Assembly (NCBI GenBank): GCA_026168455.1
Contig: CM047426.1
Span: forward strand, 28,641,058 to 28,705,057
Direction of reading: 5' to 3'
Source: Theocolax elegans
Taxonomy: Eukaryota; Arthropoda; Insecta; Hymenoptera; Cerocephalidae
Length of the DNA: 64,000 nt
In this document: positions 14,361 to 26,412 of the stretch, piece by piece
Numbering within the stretch: the first letter of the stretch is position 1
How the letters are laid out: every line of letters begins with the position of its first letter
The notes under the pieces: model-generated
What the model was told of the DNA's origin: nothing
Database searches by the model: none
Seen by the model: the letters and a program-made list of their open reading frames with translations, nothing else
Translations under genes and position numbers: made by a program

Positions 14361-14605
14361 AGGGATGAAAGTTACTGCCCGAGCTTTAGCGAGAGAATAG
14401 CTCCCGAAGTGCATATAGAAATTTTTCACCCTGATCATTTAAAAAGTCACTTTTTGCCATAACAATTTTTTTTAAATTCTAAATTTTATCGATGTAAAAT
14501 TTTTTGTTATATTTAATTTCATCTAGTAAATTTTATTTTGTATTTAAAGAAAAAATCTAAACTAACTGTTCAAAACAAAAAAGTAAGTCTACGATGAATA
14601 AAGTG

Positions 14606-16462
14606 CCCGCGTAAAAATGTAAAATTAATATCAACTTGATATAAAGTTTATGTTTGGCAAAAGTTGATATCAACATACGCAATGAGACTATCCCAAACTT
14701 GGAAAAATATTAATTAAACATTTATATAAGTTCAGATAAACTTGAAATAATCTCTTAGATAAGTGTAAAAATATCATTTTTAAACGGATAAAATTTTATT
14801 AATAAAAAAAAAAAATATTTATTCCAAGATTCGAACCTCCGATCTTTTACTTCGAAGTCTCTCGCTCTATCACCCGAGTAGAAATTCTAGCCAGGCCGCC
14901 TGAACTAGAAAACAGGGCCTGAAAAGGCCGCCTGTTAAGGGCCGGGATACGAATGTAATGGAATTTAAGTCAGGGCCCTAATTTTGTTAGTTCGGATGTG
15001 AGGTTATAGTAAAAGTCAATTTTGTTAGTTCGAATGTGAGGTTAGTAATAGTATCTACAAATTATATAGTATTGTATATAAATTTTCAGGTTAGAATTTT
15101 ATCAAGAGTTTTTTATAATATAAAATGAGTAAAAAAATTGATTATAAGTACTCAGAAGCTTAATTTACTAAGAGTTCGAAGGTACCGATTGAAAAGGAAA
15201 ATACAATATATAAATAATGAAAGTTTAAAAAAACACTTTAATAATATAAAAGTTTATGCAGTATTATATTGCTTTAAATATGTGAAAAGATTTAATTTTG
15301 TATTGTATAAAAAAAGTGCAAAGTTATTAATATTATATTATATTAAGATTGTTGTAATTATTTGGAAATTATATTAAACCATATATTTTAAATATATTAT
15401 ATATAATATTTATGTTTAATAAATATTAATGTATTAAAATGCATTTTATTTTATTTACAAAACCTATACGCACACACACGCACACGCACATACACGCATG
15501 TACGCACGCCTAATTAACCTTATATTTATAACTTTATATTAGTATATTTTGTGGTTTTTAAGATTACAAAGCTGTTACACATGTAAGATAACGTTTTTTT
15601 AACCTATTAACCTATACGGGCCATGCCCATGATCGACCCTTTACATGTGTTAGTTTTGAGATGTGAGACATCACATAAACTCGATTTCTATAGAAAAGTG
15701 AGAGAAAACAGTAAACCCAAATCCCCGTCCTGTAAAGGTTAAAAGTGATTCGATGTTTTTAGACATTAATTTTATTGAAAAAAAAAGCTTTTTTGAACCA
15801 GAAAATTCCCGTCCTCTAAAGGTTAACAATTAAAAACAATTGTAAAATAACAAATACATTCAGATTTAGTTTTTACTACTAATTAAGTGCCTTAATATCA
15901 CCTGAACATACCCACAAAATAGTATTACATAAAACAGGCCCTGATCTCCACCACATTACATTTTTTAAAGGCCCTTTACAGGCACCTGTTCAGGGCCTTT
16001 TAATATTCGTCAGGTACCTGAACAGGGCCTTCTTTTTGCCTGGAATTCATTTCTACTCGGGCAACTGAGCTATTTTATTAATTGTTTATGTTAAATAAGT
16101 TACATTCAGGTTATAAACTTAAAAGCATGTTTCAATTGTTCTTTATAACCAACATTTAATATTATGACATAAACAATAAAAATGGCTCAGTCGCAGAGCG
16201 AGAGACTTCGAAGTAAAAGATCGGAGGTTCGAATCTCGGAATAAATATTTTTTTTTTTATTAATAAAATTTTACCCCGTTCAAAAATACTATTTTTAAAC
16301 TTATCTAAGAGATTACTTATTTCAAGTTTATCTAAACTTTATACCAATGCCTGATTAATATTTTTCCAAGTTTGGGATAGTCTCATTGCGTATGTTGATA
16401 TCAACTTTTGCCAAACATAAACTTTATATCAAGTTGATATTAATTTTACATTTTTACGCGGG
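14606..16462. mobile_element. non-autonomous TIR transposon carrying inverted tRNA-like ends
   Basis: Terminal inverted repeats of nearly 290 bases start CCCGCGTAAAAATG and end CATTTTTACGCGGG. Each arm contains a tRNA-like stretch with box A (GGCTCAGTCGCAGAGCG) and box B (GGTTCGAATC), antisense on the left and sense on the right. The insertion is defined against the empty site at about 47441-47462 and carries a 2-3 base target duplication (GTG or TG). No transposase is encoded. A nested element interrupts the left tRNA-like unit. A second copy lies at about 17316-19165. Confidence 0.75.
14873..16061. mobile_element. nested non-autonomous TIR element inside the tRNA-like box A
   Basis: Short inverted termini CCCGAGTAGAAAT and ATTTCTACTCGGG bound a 1.19-kb element. 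Removing it with one copy of the flanking CA restores AGCTCAGTTGATAGAG, an intact tRNA box A, on the minus strand. That supports both the boundaries and a 2-base target duplication. The interior holds short inverted blocks of 'cagggcct', a CA/CG-rich simple repeat (about 15470-15510) and an AT-rich open frame of 79 codons without recognisable domains. Its termini resemble those of the surrounding element (CCCGnGTAnAAAT), so the two may belong to one family. Its right part recurs at 40286-40851 in the third cuticle gene. Confidence 0.7.
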
Positions 16463-17285
16463 GTGGGTATACGGGGAATAAAATGAGTCTACGGGGGAAT
16501 AAAGTCATTGAAGGAATAAAATGCAATTTTACTCCACTCGTAGAGGTTAATAATGTAAAATTTTTAGATGATCAGGGTGAAAATATATAATTATTTATTT
16601 ATTTATTTATTTTATATTTTCCAATTAGGATACAAATTTCGATGATTTAAAAAGTAAATATATAGTTTTTCGCACAAAAAGCACGATTAAACTTTGATTG
16701 ACAAAAATTATTTGTGTTGTTTAGGAAAATAATTATTATTTATTCTCGTTTAATTATCCTTTTAATGATTATTTACGCAATTTTTACAGCATATGTGTAA
16801 ACTAATTGTAAATGAATTAATCATAAAAAGAAAATAAGTAATTATATCTTCCATTACGCACACATCGTTACAAAAATGTTGAAATTTGTCAAATTTATCA
16901 AGGTTAAGACAAAAGATTAATAGGTTCATTGCACCAGGAAGAGTGAATTCACAAGCTTAATTAATTGTTTTATTTTTGATTTTATTATACAAATTTTATT
17001 TAATTTATAATTAAATAAAGATGCTTGTTATATGCACGTTAGATTCTTACTTCCTAGCATGAACGGTATATATCGTTCGATTACTCTATTATTATTTTCA
17101 TTCTAAAGGAAATTGTATTTTAATTCATATTCCATTTCATATTTCTATTCTTTCCATAAACTTTACGGTATCGATATGTGATACTATTTATTTTGTATGT
17201 AACAATAAATTTATTTTGTACTAACAAAGGAAGTACTTGAACTCCGGGAAGCGGATCTTATCCTAACTTTGGTATACTTTTTGTA

Positions 17286-19977
17286 AAACAAAAAAGTAAG
17301 TCTACGATGAATAAAGTGCCCGCGTAAAAATGTAAAATTAATATCAACTTGATATAAAGTTTATGTTTGGCAAAAGTTGATATCAACATACGCAATGAGA
17401 CTATCCCAAACTTGGAAAAATATTAATTAAACATTTATATAAGTTCAGATAAACTTGAAATAATCTCTTAGATAAGTGTAAAAATATCATTTTTAAACGG
17501 ATAAAATTTTATTAATAAAAAAAAAAATATTTATTCCAAGATTCGAACCTCCGATCTTTTACTTCGAAGTCTCTCGCTCTATCACCCGAGTAGAAATTCT
17601 AGCCAGGCCGCCTGAACTAGAAAACAGGGCCTGAAAAGGCCGCCTGTTAAGGGCCGGGATACGAATGTAATGGAATTTAAGTCAGGGCCTAATTTTGTTA
17701 GTTCGGATGTGAGGTTATAGTAAAAGTCAATTTTGTTAGTTCGAATGTGAGGTTAGTAATAGTATCTACAAATTATATAGTATTGTATATAAATTTTCAG
17801 GTTAGAATTTTATCAAGAGTTTTTTATAAATATAAAATGAGTAAAAAAATTGATTATAAGTACTCAGAAGCTTAATTTACTAAGAGTTCGAAGGTACCGA
17901 TTGAAAAGGAAAATACAATATATAATAATGAAAGTTTAAAAAAACACTTTAATAATATAAAAGTTTATGCAGTATTATATTGCTTTAAATATGTGAAAAG
18001 ATTTAATTTTGTATTGTATAAAAAAAGTGCAAAGTTATTAATATTATATTATATTAAGATTGTTGTAATTATTTGGAAATTATATTAAACCAATATTTTA
18101 AATATATTATATATAATATTTATGTTTAATAAATATTAATGTATTAAAATGCATTTTATTTTATTTACAAAACCTATACGCACCACACGCACACGCACAT
18201 ACACGCATGTACGCACGCCTAATTAACCTTATATTTATAACTTTATATTAGTATATTTTGTGGTTTTTAAGATTACAAAGCTGTTACACATGTAAGATAA
18301 CGTTTTTTTAACCTATTAACCTATACGGGCCATGCCCATGATCGACCCTTTACATGTGTTAGTTTTGAGATGTGAGACATCACATAAACTCGATTTCTAT
18401 AGAAAAGTGAGAGAAAACAGTAAACCCAAATCCCCGTCCTGTAAAGGTTAAAAGTGATTCGATGTTTTTAGACATTAATTTTATTGAAAAAAAAGCTTTT
18501 TTGAACCAGAAAATTCCCGTCCTCTAAAGGTTAACAATTAAAAACAATTGTAAATAACAAATACATTCAGATTTAGTTTTTACTACTAATTAAGTGCCTT
18601 AATATCACCTGAACATACCCACAAAATAGTATTACATAAAACAGGCCCTGATCTCCACCACATTACATTTTTTAAAGGCCCTTTACAGGCACCTGTTCAG
18701 GGCCTTTTAATATTCGTCAGGTACCTGAACAGGGCCTTCTTTTTGCCTGGAATTCATTTCTACTCGGGCAACTGAGCTATTTTATTAATTGTTTATGTTA
18801 AATAAGTTACATTCAGGTTATAAACTTAAAAGCATGTTTCAATGTTCTTTATAACCAACATTTAATATTATGACATAAACATAAAAATGGCTCAGTCGCA
18901 GAGCGAGAGACTTCGAAGTAAAAGATCGGAGGTTCGAATCTCGGAATAAATATTTTTTTTTTTTATTAATAAAATTTTACCCGTTCAAAATACTATTTTT
19001 AAACTTATCTAAGAGATTACTTATTTCAAGTTTATCTAAACTTTATACCAATGCCTGATTAATATTTTTCCAAGTTTGGGATAGTCTCATTGCGTATGTT
19101 GATATCAACTTTTGCCAAACATAAACTTTATATCAAGTTGATATTAATTTTACATTTTTACGCGGGTGGGTATACGGGGAATAAAATGAGTCTACGGGGA
19201 ATAAAGTCATTGAAGGAATAAAATGCAATTTTACTCCACTCGTAGAGGTTAATAATGTAAAATTTTTAGATGATCAGGGTGAAAATATATAATTATTTAT
19301 TTATTTATTTATTTTATATTTTCCAATTAGGATACAAATTTCGATGATTTAAAAAGTAATATATAGTTTTTCGCACAAAAAGCACGATTAAACTTTGATG
19401 ACAAAAATTATTTGTGTTGTTTAGGAAAATAATTATTATTTATCTCGTTTAATTATCTTTTAATGATTATTTACGCAATTTTTACAGCATATGTGTAAAC
19501 TAATGTAAATGAATTAATCATAAAAAGAAAATAAGTAATTATATCTTCCATTACGCACACATCGTTACAAAATGTTGAAATTTGTCAAATTTATCAAGGT
19601 TAAGACAAAAGATTAATAGGTTCATTGCACAGGAAGAGTGAATTCACAAGCTTAATTAATTGTTTTATTTTTGATTTTATTATACAATTTTATTTAATTT
19701 CTAATTAAATAAAGATGCTTGTATATGCACGTTAGATTCTTACTTCCTAGCATGAACGGTATATATCGTTCGATTACTCTATTATTATTTTTCATTCTAA
19801 AGGAAATTGTATTTTAATTCATATTCCATTTCATATTTCTATTCTTTCCATAAACTTTACGGTATCGAATGTGATACTATTTATTTTGTATGTAACAATA
19901 AATTTATTTTGTACTAACAAAGGAAGTACTTGAACTCCGGGAAGCGGATCTTATCCTAACTTTGGTATACTTTTTGT
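17286..19977. repeat. tandem duplication, copy 2 (about 2.7 kb)
   Basis: Second copy of 14574-17285, including the TIR element with tRNA-like arms and its nested insertion. Examples of the small differences are 'gtcagggcctaat' here versus 'gtcagggccctaat' in copy 1, and a lost base in the CA-rich tract. Confidence 0.85.
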
Positions 19978-20992
19978 AATATAAAAATGTGAAGAAATCC
20001 AAGTTATTACTTGTCAATGGCCATATTGACGAAAGTTATTCGACATTTAACAATAATTTCAATAAAAATTACTTCTACTTTAATCGTTTATAGCTCTAAA
20101 ACAAGTAGAGATATACACTCAAATCAAAAACCAAAAGAAAGTTGAGTTCAAATAGATATAATTTGAAAAAAAGGAGCTTAGATTGCTCAATTTGGAGAAA
20201 AGTTATGAAGAAAATTAGAAATTAAAGAAATTTTAGGCCAAAAGAAACAATAAATTTTTTATATTAAATTTCTTTAAGGCAATTAAAACGATTTATTTTA
20301 TATGTGATCTGAAATTTGATCTGACGGGCATATAACAACAGCCATTTTAAATATACATAAATATTATCTATATTAATTTGTTCTAAATTATTTTCATTCT
20401 AAAGGAAATTGTATTTTAATTCATATTCCATTTCATATTTCTATTCTTTCCATAAACTTTACGGTATCGATATGTGATACTATTTATTTTGTATGTAACA
20501 ATAAATTTATTTTGTACTAACAAAGGAAGTACTTGAACTCCGGGAAGCGGATCTTATCCTAACTTTGGTATACTTTTTGTAATATAAAAATGTGAAGAAA
20601 TCCAAGTTATTACTTGTCAATGGCCATATTGACGAAAGTTATTCGACATTTAACAATAATTTCAATAAAAATTACTTCTACTTTAATCGTTTATAGCTCT
20701 AAAACAAGTAGAGATATACACTCAAATCAAAAACCAAAAGAAAGTTGAGTTCAAATAGATATAATTTGAAAAAAAGGAGCTTAGATTGCTCAATTTGGAG
20801 AAAAGTTATGAAGAAAATTAGAAATTAAAGAAATTTTAGGCCAAAAGAAACAATAAATTTTTTATATTAAATTTCTTTAAGGCAATTAAAACGATTTATT
20901 TTATATGTGATCTGAAATTTGATCTGACGGGCATATAACAACAGCCATTTTAAATATACATAAATATTATCTATATTAATTTGTTCTAAATT
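19788..20992. repeat. tandem pair of about 602-bp repeats
   Basis: Two near-perfect copies (about 19788-20389 and 20390-20992) start at 'cattctaaaggaaattg'. The first 190 bases also occur at about 17098-17284. Each contains a relative of the MITE-like family, with 'aagcggatct', 'aatataaaaatgtgaagaaa' and a run of short phrases also seen in the 25738 and 44570 elements. The pair abuts the 3' end of the cysteine-rich peptide gene. Confidence 0.8.
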
Positions 20993-21003
20993 ATTATTTT
21001 TTA

Positions 21004-22214
21004 TTAATCTGTCGGTCGTAAACTATATTTGTCGGCAATAACTTTTTCACATTTTGTTATGAATGTGTTGCAATGACAAGAACATTGAGTTAAAGAAGAT
21101 GAGATTATTGCAGTTGAACCATCATCACACTGTAAATCGCAATACCGAAATAACAATTTTCCTTTACACGTTCCAGGATTATCTACAGATCCTGTTACTA
21201 ATTGCTCGCATTGTTGTTTATAATTCATACATGTACAAAAACGTGTCCCTGGTCCGCTTTCACCACAAACTCCATCGTCATAATTTAATTTTTTAACGCA
21301 TATATTTTTACAATGATTGTCTGTTTTACACTCTCCTGTAGTAGCAGCATTTCCAACTGCAATAAAATAATTTAAATATACGATTGACCTGATAGAAATC
21401 GTATTTCAATAAATAAGAATTATAAATAGATCATTTGAATAAAATGGCAAAAAATAGTCAAAAAATGTGCCCATTTTTGTCCTATCGATGAAACGCTTTT
21501 TTTCAATGTAAATTCCTATTTTTCACCCATTTGAACCACCAAAAATGAACAAAGGAAAAATATAATAAAATCGTGTTTATCTTCGAAAGTACTGGAAGTA
21601 TAACAAATTAATTATAAATTAGATTAGAAATTAGTTGTAAATCAGACGAAAGCATTAAAAAGCTATCCGAATCTAGAGGAATTTTGAAGTTTACTATTCG
21701 CGGAAAGCTGGAGACATTATTTAAATGTTTTGAAGTTGTGGTAATTCTATTAATTAGTGCAAATAAACTGAATGAAAAAGCGTTTCATAACAAAGTACTT
21801 ATACTAGCAATTTTTAATTCACAGTTCTTAGATTCAAATCTCTACTAAAGGATTGGTAAATAAATACAAAGCTATTTGTTCAATTCAATTTTATAAAATG
21901 ATTAAAACATTACGAGATTTTCGTTTTCTGGATTAAAACAGTTTGAAAAGACAAAAAGATCCTATAAAATATACTTTATATTTTATTAACAGGTTTTACA
22001 TACGGAAGACAAATATATTCTCGCGAATAATTTCTGAACAATTTTCTGTGTCATAAAAATAAATTAAATTTTAATTTAACAACGAAAAAATTTGTATTAA
22101 AAATAATAACTACATGGAAATAAAGGGTATAATTACATTCATGATAAAATAAATATTTTAATTTTACTTACACGCAACCACAGTTACGATGAGAACAAAA
22201 GAAAAGATTATCAT
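21004..22214 (-). CDS. secreted cysteine-rich peptide with CS-alpha-beta-like pattern
   Basis: Predicted 131-residue secreted peptide. Coding exons on the minus strand: 22214-22172 (signal peptide, MIIFSFVLIVTVVA) and 21356-21004, joined in phase 1; donor GTAAGT, acceptor TTGCAG. The mature part has 14 cysteines. The first domain shows C24, C30-x3-C34, GVC45 and C55-x-C57, the spacing of defensin-type CS-alpha-beta folds. The second shows C78, C87-x3-C91 and C106-S-C108-H-C110, plus C64 and C117, so it may be a divergent repeat of the same fold. An acceptor-like TTTCTTTTACAG just upstream of the ATG suggests a 5' noncoding exon. A poly(A) signal overlaps the stop. Host-defence or venom roles are known for such folds; function here is not shown. 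No exact family is recognised. Confidence 0.7.
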
Positions 22215-22317
22215 ATTTGTAACTAATGCTGTAAAAGAAACAATCAACTTATTCAACCGTATCAAACCTACTTAAAATGAGTCTATTTAAAATATTATAC
22301 ATGGTACACTACGTATG

Positions 22318-23060
22318 AATATATGCAGCCCAGGAAAAAGTAATTGTTTGAAATAATTGAAATGCAATATTATTGAGTAGAGTTAAAAAATATGATTATT
22401 ACACATAAACCAAGCGAGTCTTTGAGCAAAACTTTAATATTCATAAATTTTTATCACAAATTGAAGTATGAACATATTATCTAAAATTGGTTTAAAATAA
22501 AGAAATGCATATAATTTACATTGTATGATATAAATGCCACTATAACTGACATGTTCTTTAAATTGCATGACTGTTAAATATCGGCAAATATACCTTCAGC
22601 TTCCGAAATGCATCTCTTGAAAAGGGTGTGTATAAATAAATCATTATTTTATATCCTATAATTAATAATATTTGAGATTATATGCTATATATTATCATTA
22701 ACATAACCAAGTATATTGACTAACTACGCAAAGAATAGCAATAATGGAAAACAACAATAAAAATGTATTAAAACACGTTTAATTATCGACTTTTCTAAAG
22801 ATTTATTTTAAGCCATGATAACCCAAGTTACACGTTTTCATGTAATTTATTCTTCCTGAAATCATAAAAATAAATCTTATGAAAAATCGTAACGTGTTAA
22901 TATGTAAGTGCGATGAACTCCCAAGGTATTGCACATACAAATTTAAATTTAGTGTTAATGTTGGTATAATTAAATTTAATTTATAAGAAGGACAAACCGT
23001 GATATCTGTAATATCTGATCTTATCTTGATCGCAGTAGAAAAGCGATTTTTAATATGTAA
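22318..23060. repeat. diverged segmental repeat upstream of the cysteine-rich gene
   Basis: About 740 bases directly upstream of the cysteine-rich gene resemble 46425-47110 and its duplicate at 47985-48670, for example 'aataattgtttgaaataattga' versus 'agtaattgtttgaaataatt', and 'tcgtaacgtg' with its flanks. It is either a shared gene-upstream duplication or an unrecognised dispersed repeat. Confidence 0.6.
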
Positions 23061-24760
23061 TGGCACGCTAATTCCTACCTATACAAACATTTGGACGTTT
23101 TGGAACTCCATGCGTTTGTATCGTGATGAATACTAAGTAGGAGAATGCCATAAAGTACCAAATGAAGAAGGACAGGCCTGTCTATTACGTATGCATAATA
23201 TAATTTCATCTTCTTTTCTGTGCATATACATACAATGTATTCATATAAAAAAATAACTATATTTGAATTCGCGTGATTTTAGATAATATTTAAAGTATAA
23301 AATATAAGCCAAACAAATATTTGATAATTATGTTAAAATTATCATTTATAGGCAAATATATAAGTTATATGTAATACTAAAATTACTTATTTTCAAATAT
23401 CCTCTTAAATACGCATACTTACTGAAAACGGTTTTCCTGAATATTTACATATACGTTCACTAAATTAGAGTATGTCAATTAATATACATTCAAATGAAAG
23501 ATACTTCTGATTTTTTGTATCTGCGAGTACACTAAAATCAATTGAATGTATAATAAATGTGTACCAATTTAACACAAATATATACATATATTTTTTCTAT
23601 TTAAATTATAAGTCCTTACATCGAATGGTCGACTGTGGTATGAATAACTATCGTGGTTGTACTCAATTCAAACGGTTTGAAAATATAACATCTTTTATTT
23701 TAATTTTCAGTTTACTATCTAGATGCTTGTCAATCATAATAAAGAAGAAAATAAAGTTGCTAATTATTAGCTTACCAAGAGAAGTCAACGTTTTCGGATC
23801 ATGAATCAATTCAGATCATCAAAATATTTTTATAAACAAGTATTAATTAGTATGGCTAAAATAATCATATTAACGATTCTTATTACAGTCCACGAGAAAA
23901 TAAGTCTGGATAAAGATCGTTTACAGGCTATGTATAAAAATGATTTCACATATAAATAATTTTTTTTTTAAACTGGACATTTCCTTCAATTTCGAATAAT
24001 TTTTTTTTAATTGTGCCACGTTGTATATAGGTTGTGTACAGACTGCATAAAATCATTTTTATATATTATAGCTTGTATACAGACTTCGATATACAATCAT
24101 TATCCAGACTGGACTTATTTTTACGTGGGAAATTTGATTTTGGTAACGTCAGTATTCTTGATAGAGAGAACAATTAAAGGAAAAAAAATTTATGATATTA
24201 ATAATTATTATAGATATAATTTGAAACTTCTTAATACTGATAAACTCTATATGTAATGTAAAAAGTCGCTGTTTCAAAATATTTATAGTTATTCATGATT
24301 ATTTATAGATACATTGTCTCCAAAACATTCTGTAACTGACTCGTTAAAGCAATGGCTAATCCAACCCAAATTTATCCTTAGTTTAGTCTTACATATTTAA
24401 ACTTGTTTAGTAGAAATATCTGGACCGTAATATGTCATTAGAATTTATAACCATTATTGCTTTGTAAGACGTAGGTTTAAGTGTTTGCATGATTAGTTAT
24501 TTAAAGACCTTGGCCTCTCCGGGTTAGTCTAAGAAAAAATAAATAGTGATTCTGTTTTAATGGGTTCACATCTCCTTAAAAAAGGGAATTTTTTGGATTC
24601 AAATTAATTCAATTATGCTCGGTCTGTCAGAGAAGTATTAAAGAATTCATTTCCTTTACATACACTTATTAATAAATTTCAGTGTTTGACGTATTCTTCA
24701 TATCGACCATTCGTAAATATTTTATTTATAAATGTTTATAATTTGATTAATAATTTTTCA
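23061..24760. other. stretch between two small secreted-peptide loci
   Basis: No complete gene is supported. It probably contains the unlocated first exon of the small peptide ending at 24941. A tiny frame beginning MAKIIILTILITV at about 23852 has a hydrophobic start but no supporting splice structure. Confidence 0.4.
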
Positions 24761-24767
24761 AATTTAG

Positions 24768-24941
24768 GTCATACTTTTTGCTGTTCTTTTATCTTGTCTT
24801 TATTTTGCGAGTACTGCTAAAACTCCTATAGTTATCAACGCACCACTAGACAACGATGGAGGAATTGAAATTATTGACTATCAATCTGGAAACACAATTT
24901 TTATCAAGAGCGGAGATCCTGATGCTACGATAGTGGTGTGA
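24768..24941 (+). CDS. terminal exon of a small secreted peptide (5' exon not found)
   Basis: After an acceptor (CAAATTTAG), an in-frame 57-codon exon begins VILFAVLLSCLYFASTA, a convincing signal-peptide core with an AxA-like cleavage site. A 40-residue acidic, cysteine-free mature part follows (KTPIVINAPLDN... ending DPDATIVV). It ends in TGA, and AATAAA lies at 25053-25058. The architecture, a tiny 5' exon providing Met and the signal in the second exon, matches other small secreted genes in this window. I found no confident initiating exon upstream, so the start is missing. I recognise no family. Short, induced, cysteine-free secreted peptides of insects are one possible analogy, but that is speculative. 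Confidence 0.5.
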   Translation, partial: VILFAVLLSCLYFASTAKTPIVINAPLDNDGGIEIIDYQSGNTIFIKSGDPDATIVV

Positions 24942-25059
24942 TTTGTAATCGTATACACTTTCAAATTATTGCATCCCCAAATTTTGTTATTTTTCAACTC
25001 AAATATTTATACTATTATTGCTTTATTATACCGTTTATAAAGTATTAATATGAATAAAA

Positions 25060-25735
25060 AACCATTCAGCAACCAATTATTATTCATCTTTTAATTTTAA
25101 TCTTCCTCGATTAATATGATTCTTCATCTATTATTTATTAAATTTTCTTATTAATATACAATATTTAATATTTAATAATATACAATTTTTTTATACAAAC
25201 AACTATAAAACAAACGATATAATTTGTGAGATATGGAATTATAGATTTATTCTGTAAAACCTAGAAAGTTAAATGTAGAGAGGTATATATTAGGTATATA
25301 TTATACTAATAAATGAATAAAAATCTAAATACGCATATAAAATTTTATTTAAATACATTATATTTAAATATAATATACAAGTATTGATAAAACAGTATAG
25401 TTCTTTAAAACGTAATCTATAACATTTGTCGAAAGTACATTTTGTCTTATATATCTGTTAATATAATATAAATTAAAAGTATAAATATAAATATAAGCAC
25501 ACACATGTATATATGCATTTGATATAATATTAAATTTATTAAAAAGTAATCACTAGCAAATACAGAATTAATCTGAGAAGTAATTATGAAAATTAGATTG
25601 TTACCGCGTGTTTATTTGAAGTATTATTAATTTCCATTGGAACTATAAAGGTGTTCTTATAACTACACGACAATTTTAATTTATAAATACAAAATATATT
25701 GTTAATCTATATAGATATCTGTATAGGACAGACTA
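25060..25735. other. AT-rich stretch without a gene
   Basis: Nothing identifiable apart from AT-rich simple sequence. Confidence 0.5.
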
Positions 25736-25737
25736 AC

Positions 25738-26412
25738 AAGGAGACCCTCATATGTTTGGGAAACGGATCGTGCCCAACTTGTAGTATATGTTTTCTAATA
25801 TAAAATATGAAAAAAGCCAGAGCCGCAGACTCTAACAATCGTTTTTTCAAAAGTTATACGCTGTTAAGCAAAATTTCCAAAAAAAGAGACTTCACTTTAA
25901 ACGCTTATAACTTCTGACCTATCAAATATTGACATTCAAACCAAAGTTTACTGAAAAGCTGAGAAAAAATAGATACATTTTAAAAAAAGTACGTTCAAAT
26001 CCGTTAAAATGGAGCAGAGTTATAACCAAATTAAGAATTAGAAGCAATTTTAAACAAAAATTGGGCAGTACAAATTTTATTGATTTTTATAAGCTAAATT
26101 TCTTCAAATTCTTATTTTGGTTATAACTCTGCTCCATTTTAACGGATTTGAACGTACTTTTTTTAAAATGTATCTATTTTTTCTCAGCTTTTCAGTAAAC
26201 TTTGGTTTGATTGTCAATATTTGATAGGTCAGAAGTTATAAGCCTTTAAAGTGAAGTCTCTTTTCTTTGGAAATTTTGCTTTAACATCGTATAACTTTTG
26301 AAAAAACGATTGTTAGAGTCTGCGGCTCTGGCTTTTTTCATATTTTATATTAGAAAACATATACTACAAGCTGGGCACGATCCGTTTCCCAAACATATGA
26401 GGGTCTCCTTGT
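25738..26412. mobile_element. palindromic MITE of about 675 bp
   Basis: The element is a near-complete inverted repeat. The left arm starts ACAAGGAGACCCTCATATG and the right arm ends CATATGAGGGTCTCCTTGT; the arms are over 300 bases each around a short centre near 26060-26100. The open frame at 25929-26126 arises only from the palindrome. Partial relatives occur at 27672-27965 and 31133-31290, and more diverged ones at about 1900-2100, 19911, 44570 and 46300. Confidence 0.85.

Larger units (their letters stand above)
14362..16585. mobile_element. host repeat element split by a TIR element (compound copy 1)
   Basis: The outer ends (left: GGGATGAAAGTTACTGCCCG; right: TTAGATGATCAGGGTG) match a more continuous relative at about 47191-47570 and 48750-49130. 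In that relative the two halves are contiguous, which defines an empty site for the element inserted here at 14606-16462. It codes for nothing recognisable and is treated as a non-autonomous repeat. Confidence 0.6.
14574..17285. repeat. tandem duplication, copy 1 (about 2.7 kb)
   Basis: This block is repeated immediately downstream at 17286-19977. The copies are nearly identical and differ mainly by single-base gains or losses in short homopolymers and dinucleotide runs. That is compatible with very recent duplication or with an assembly gap-fill error. Confidence 0.85.

Noticed and set aside
16185..16245. Candidate tRNA gene on the plus strand
   Set aside because: Boxes A and B are present, but the acceptor stem and a proper cloverleaf are missing. 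It is the tRNA-like part of a transposon arm.
25929..26126. 65-codon frame in the centre of the MITE
   Set aside because: It arises from the palindrome itself and has no protein-like pattern.
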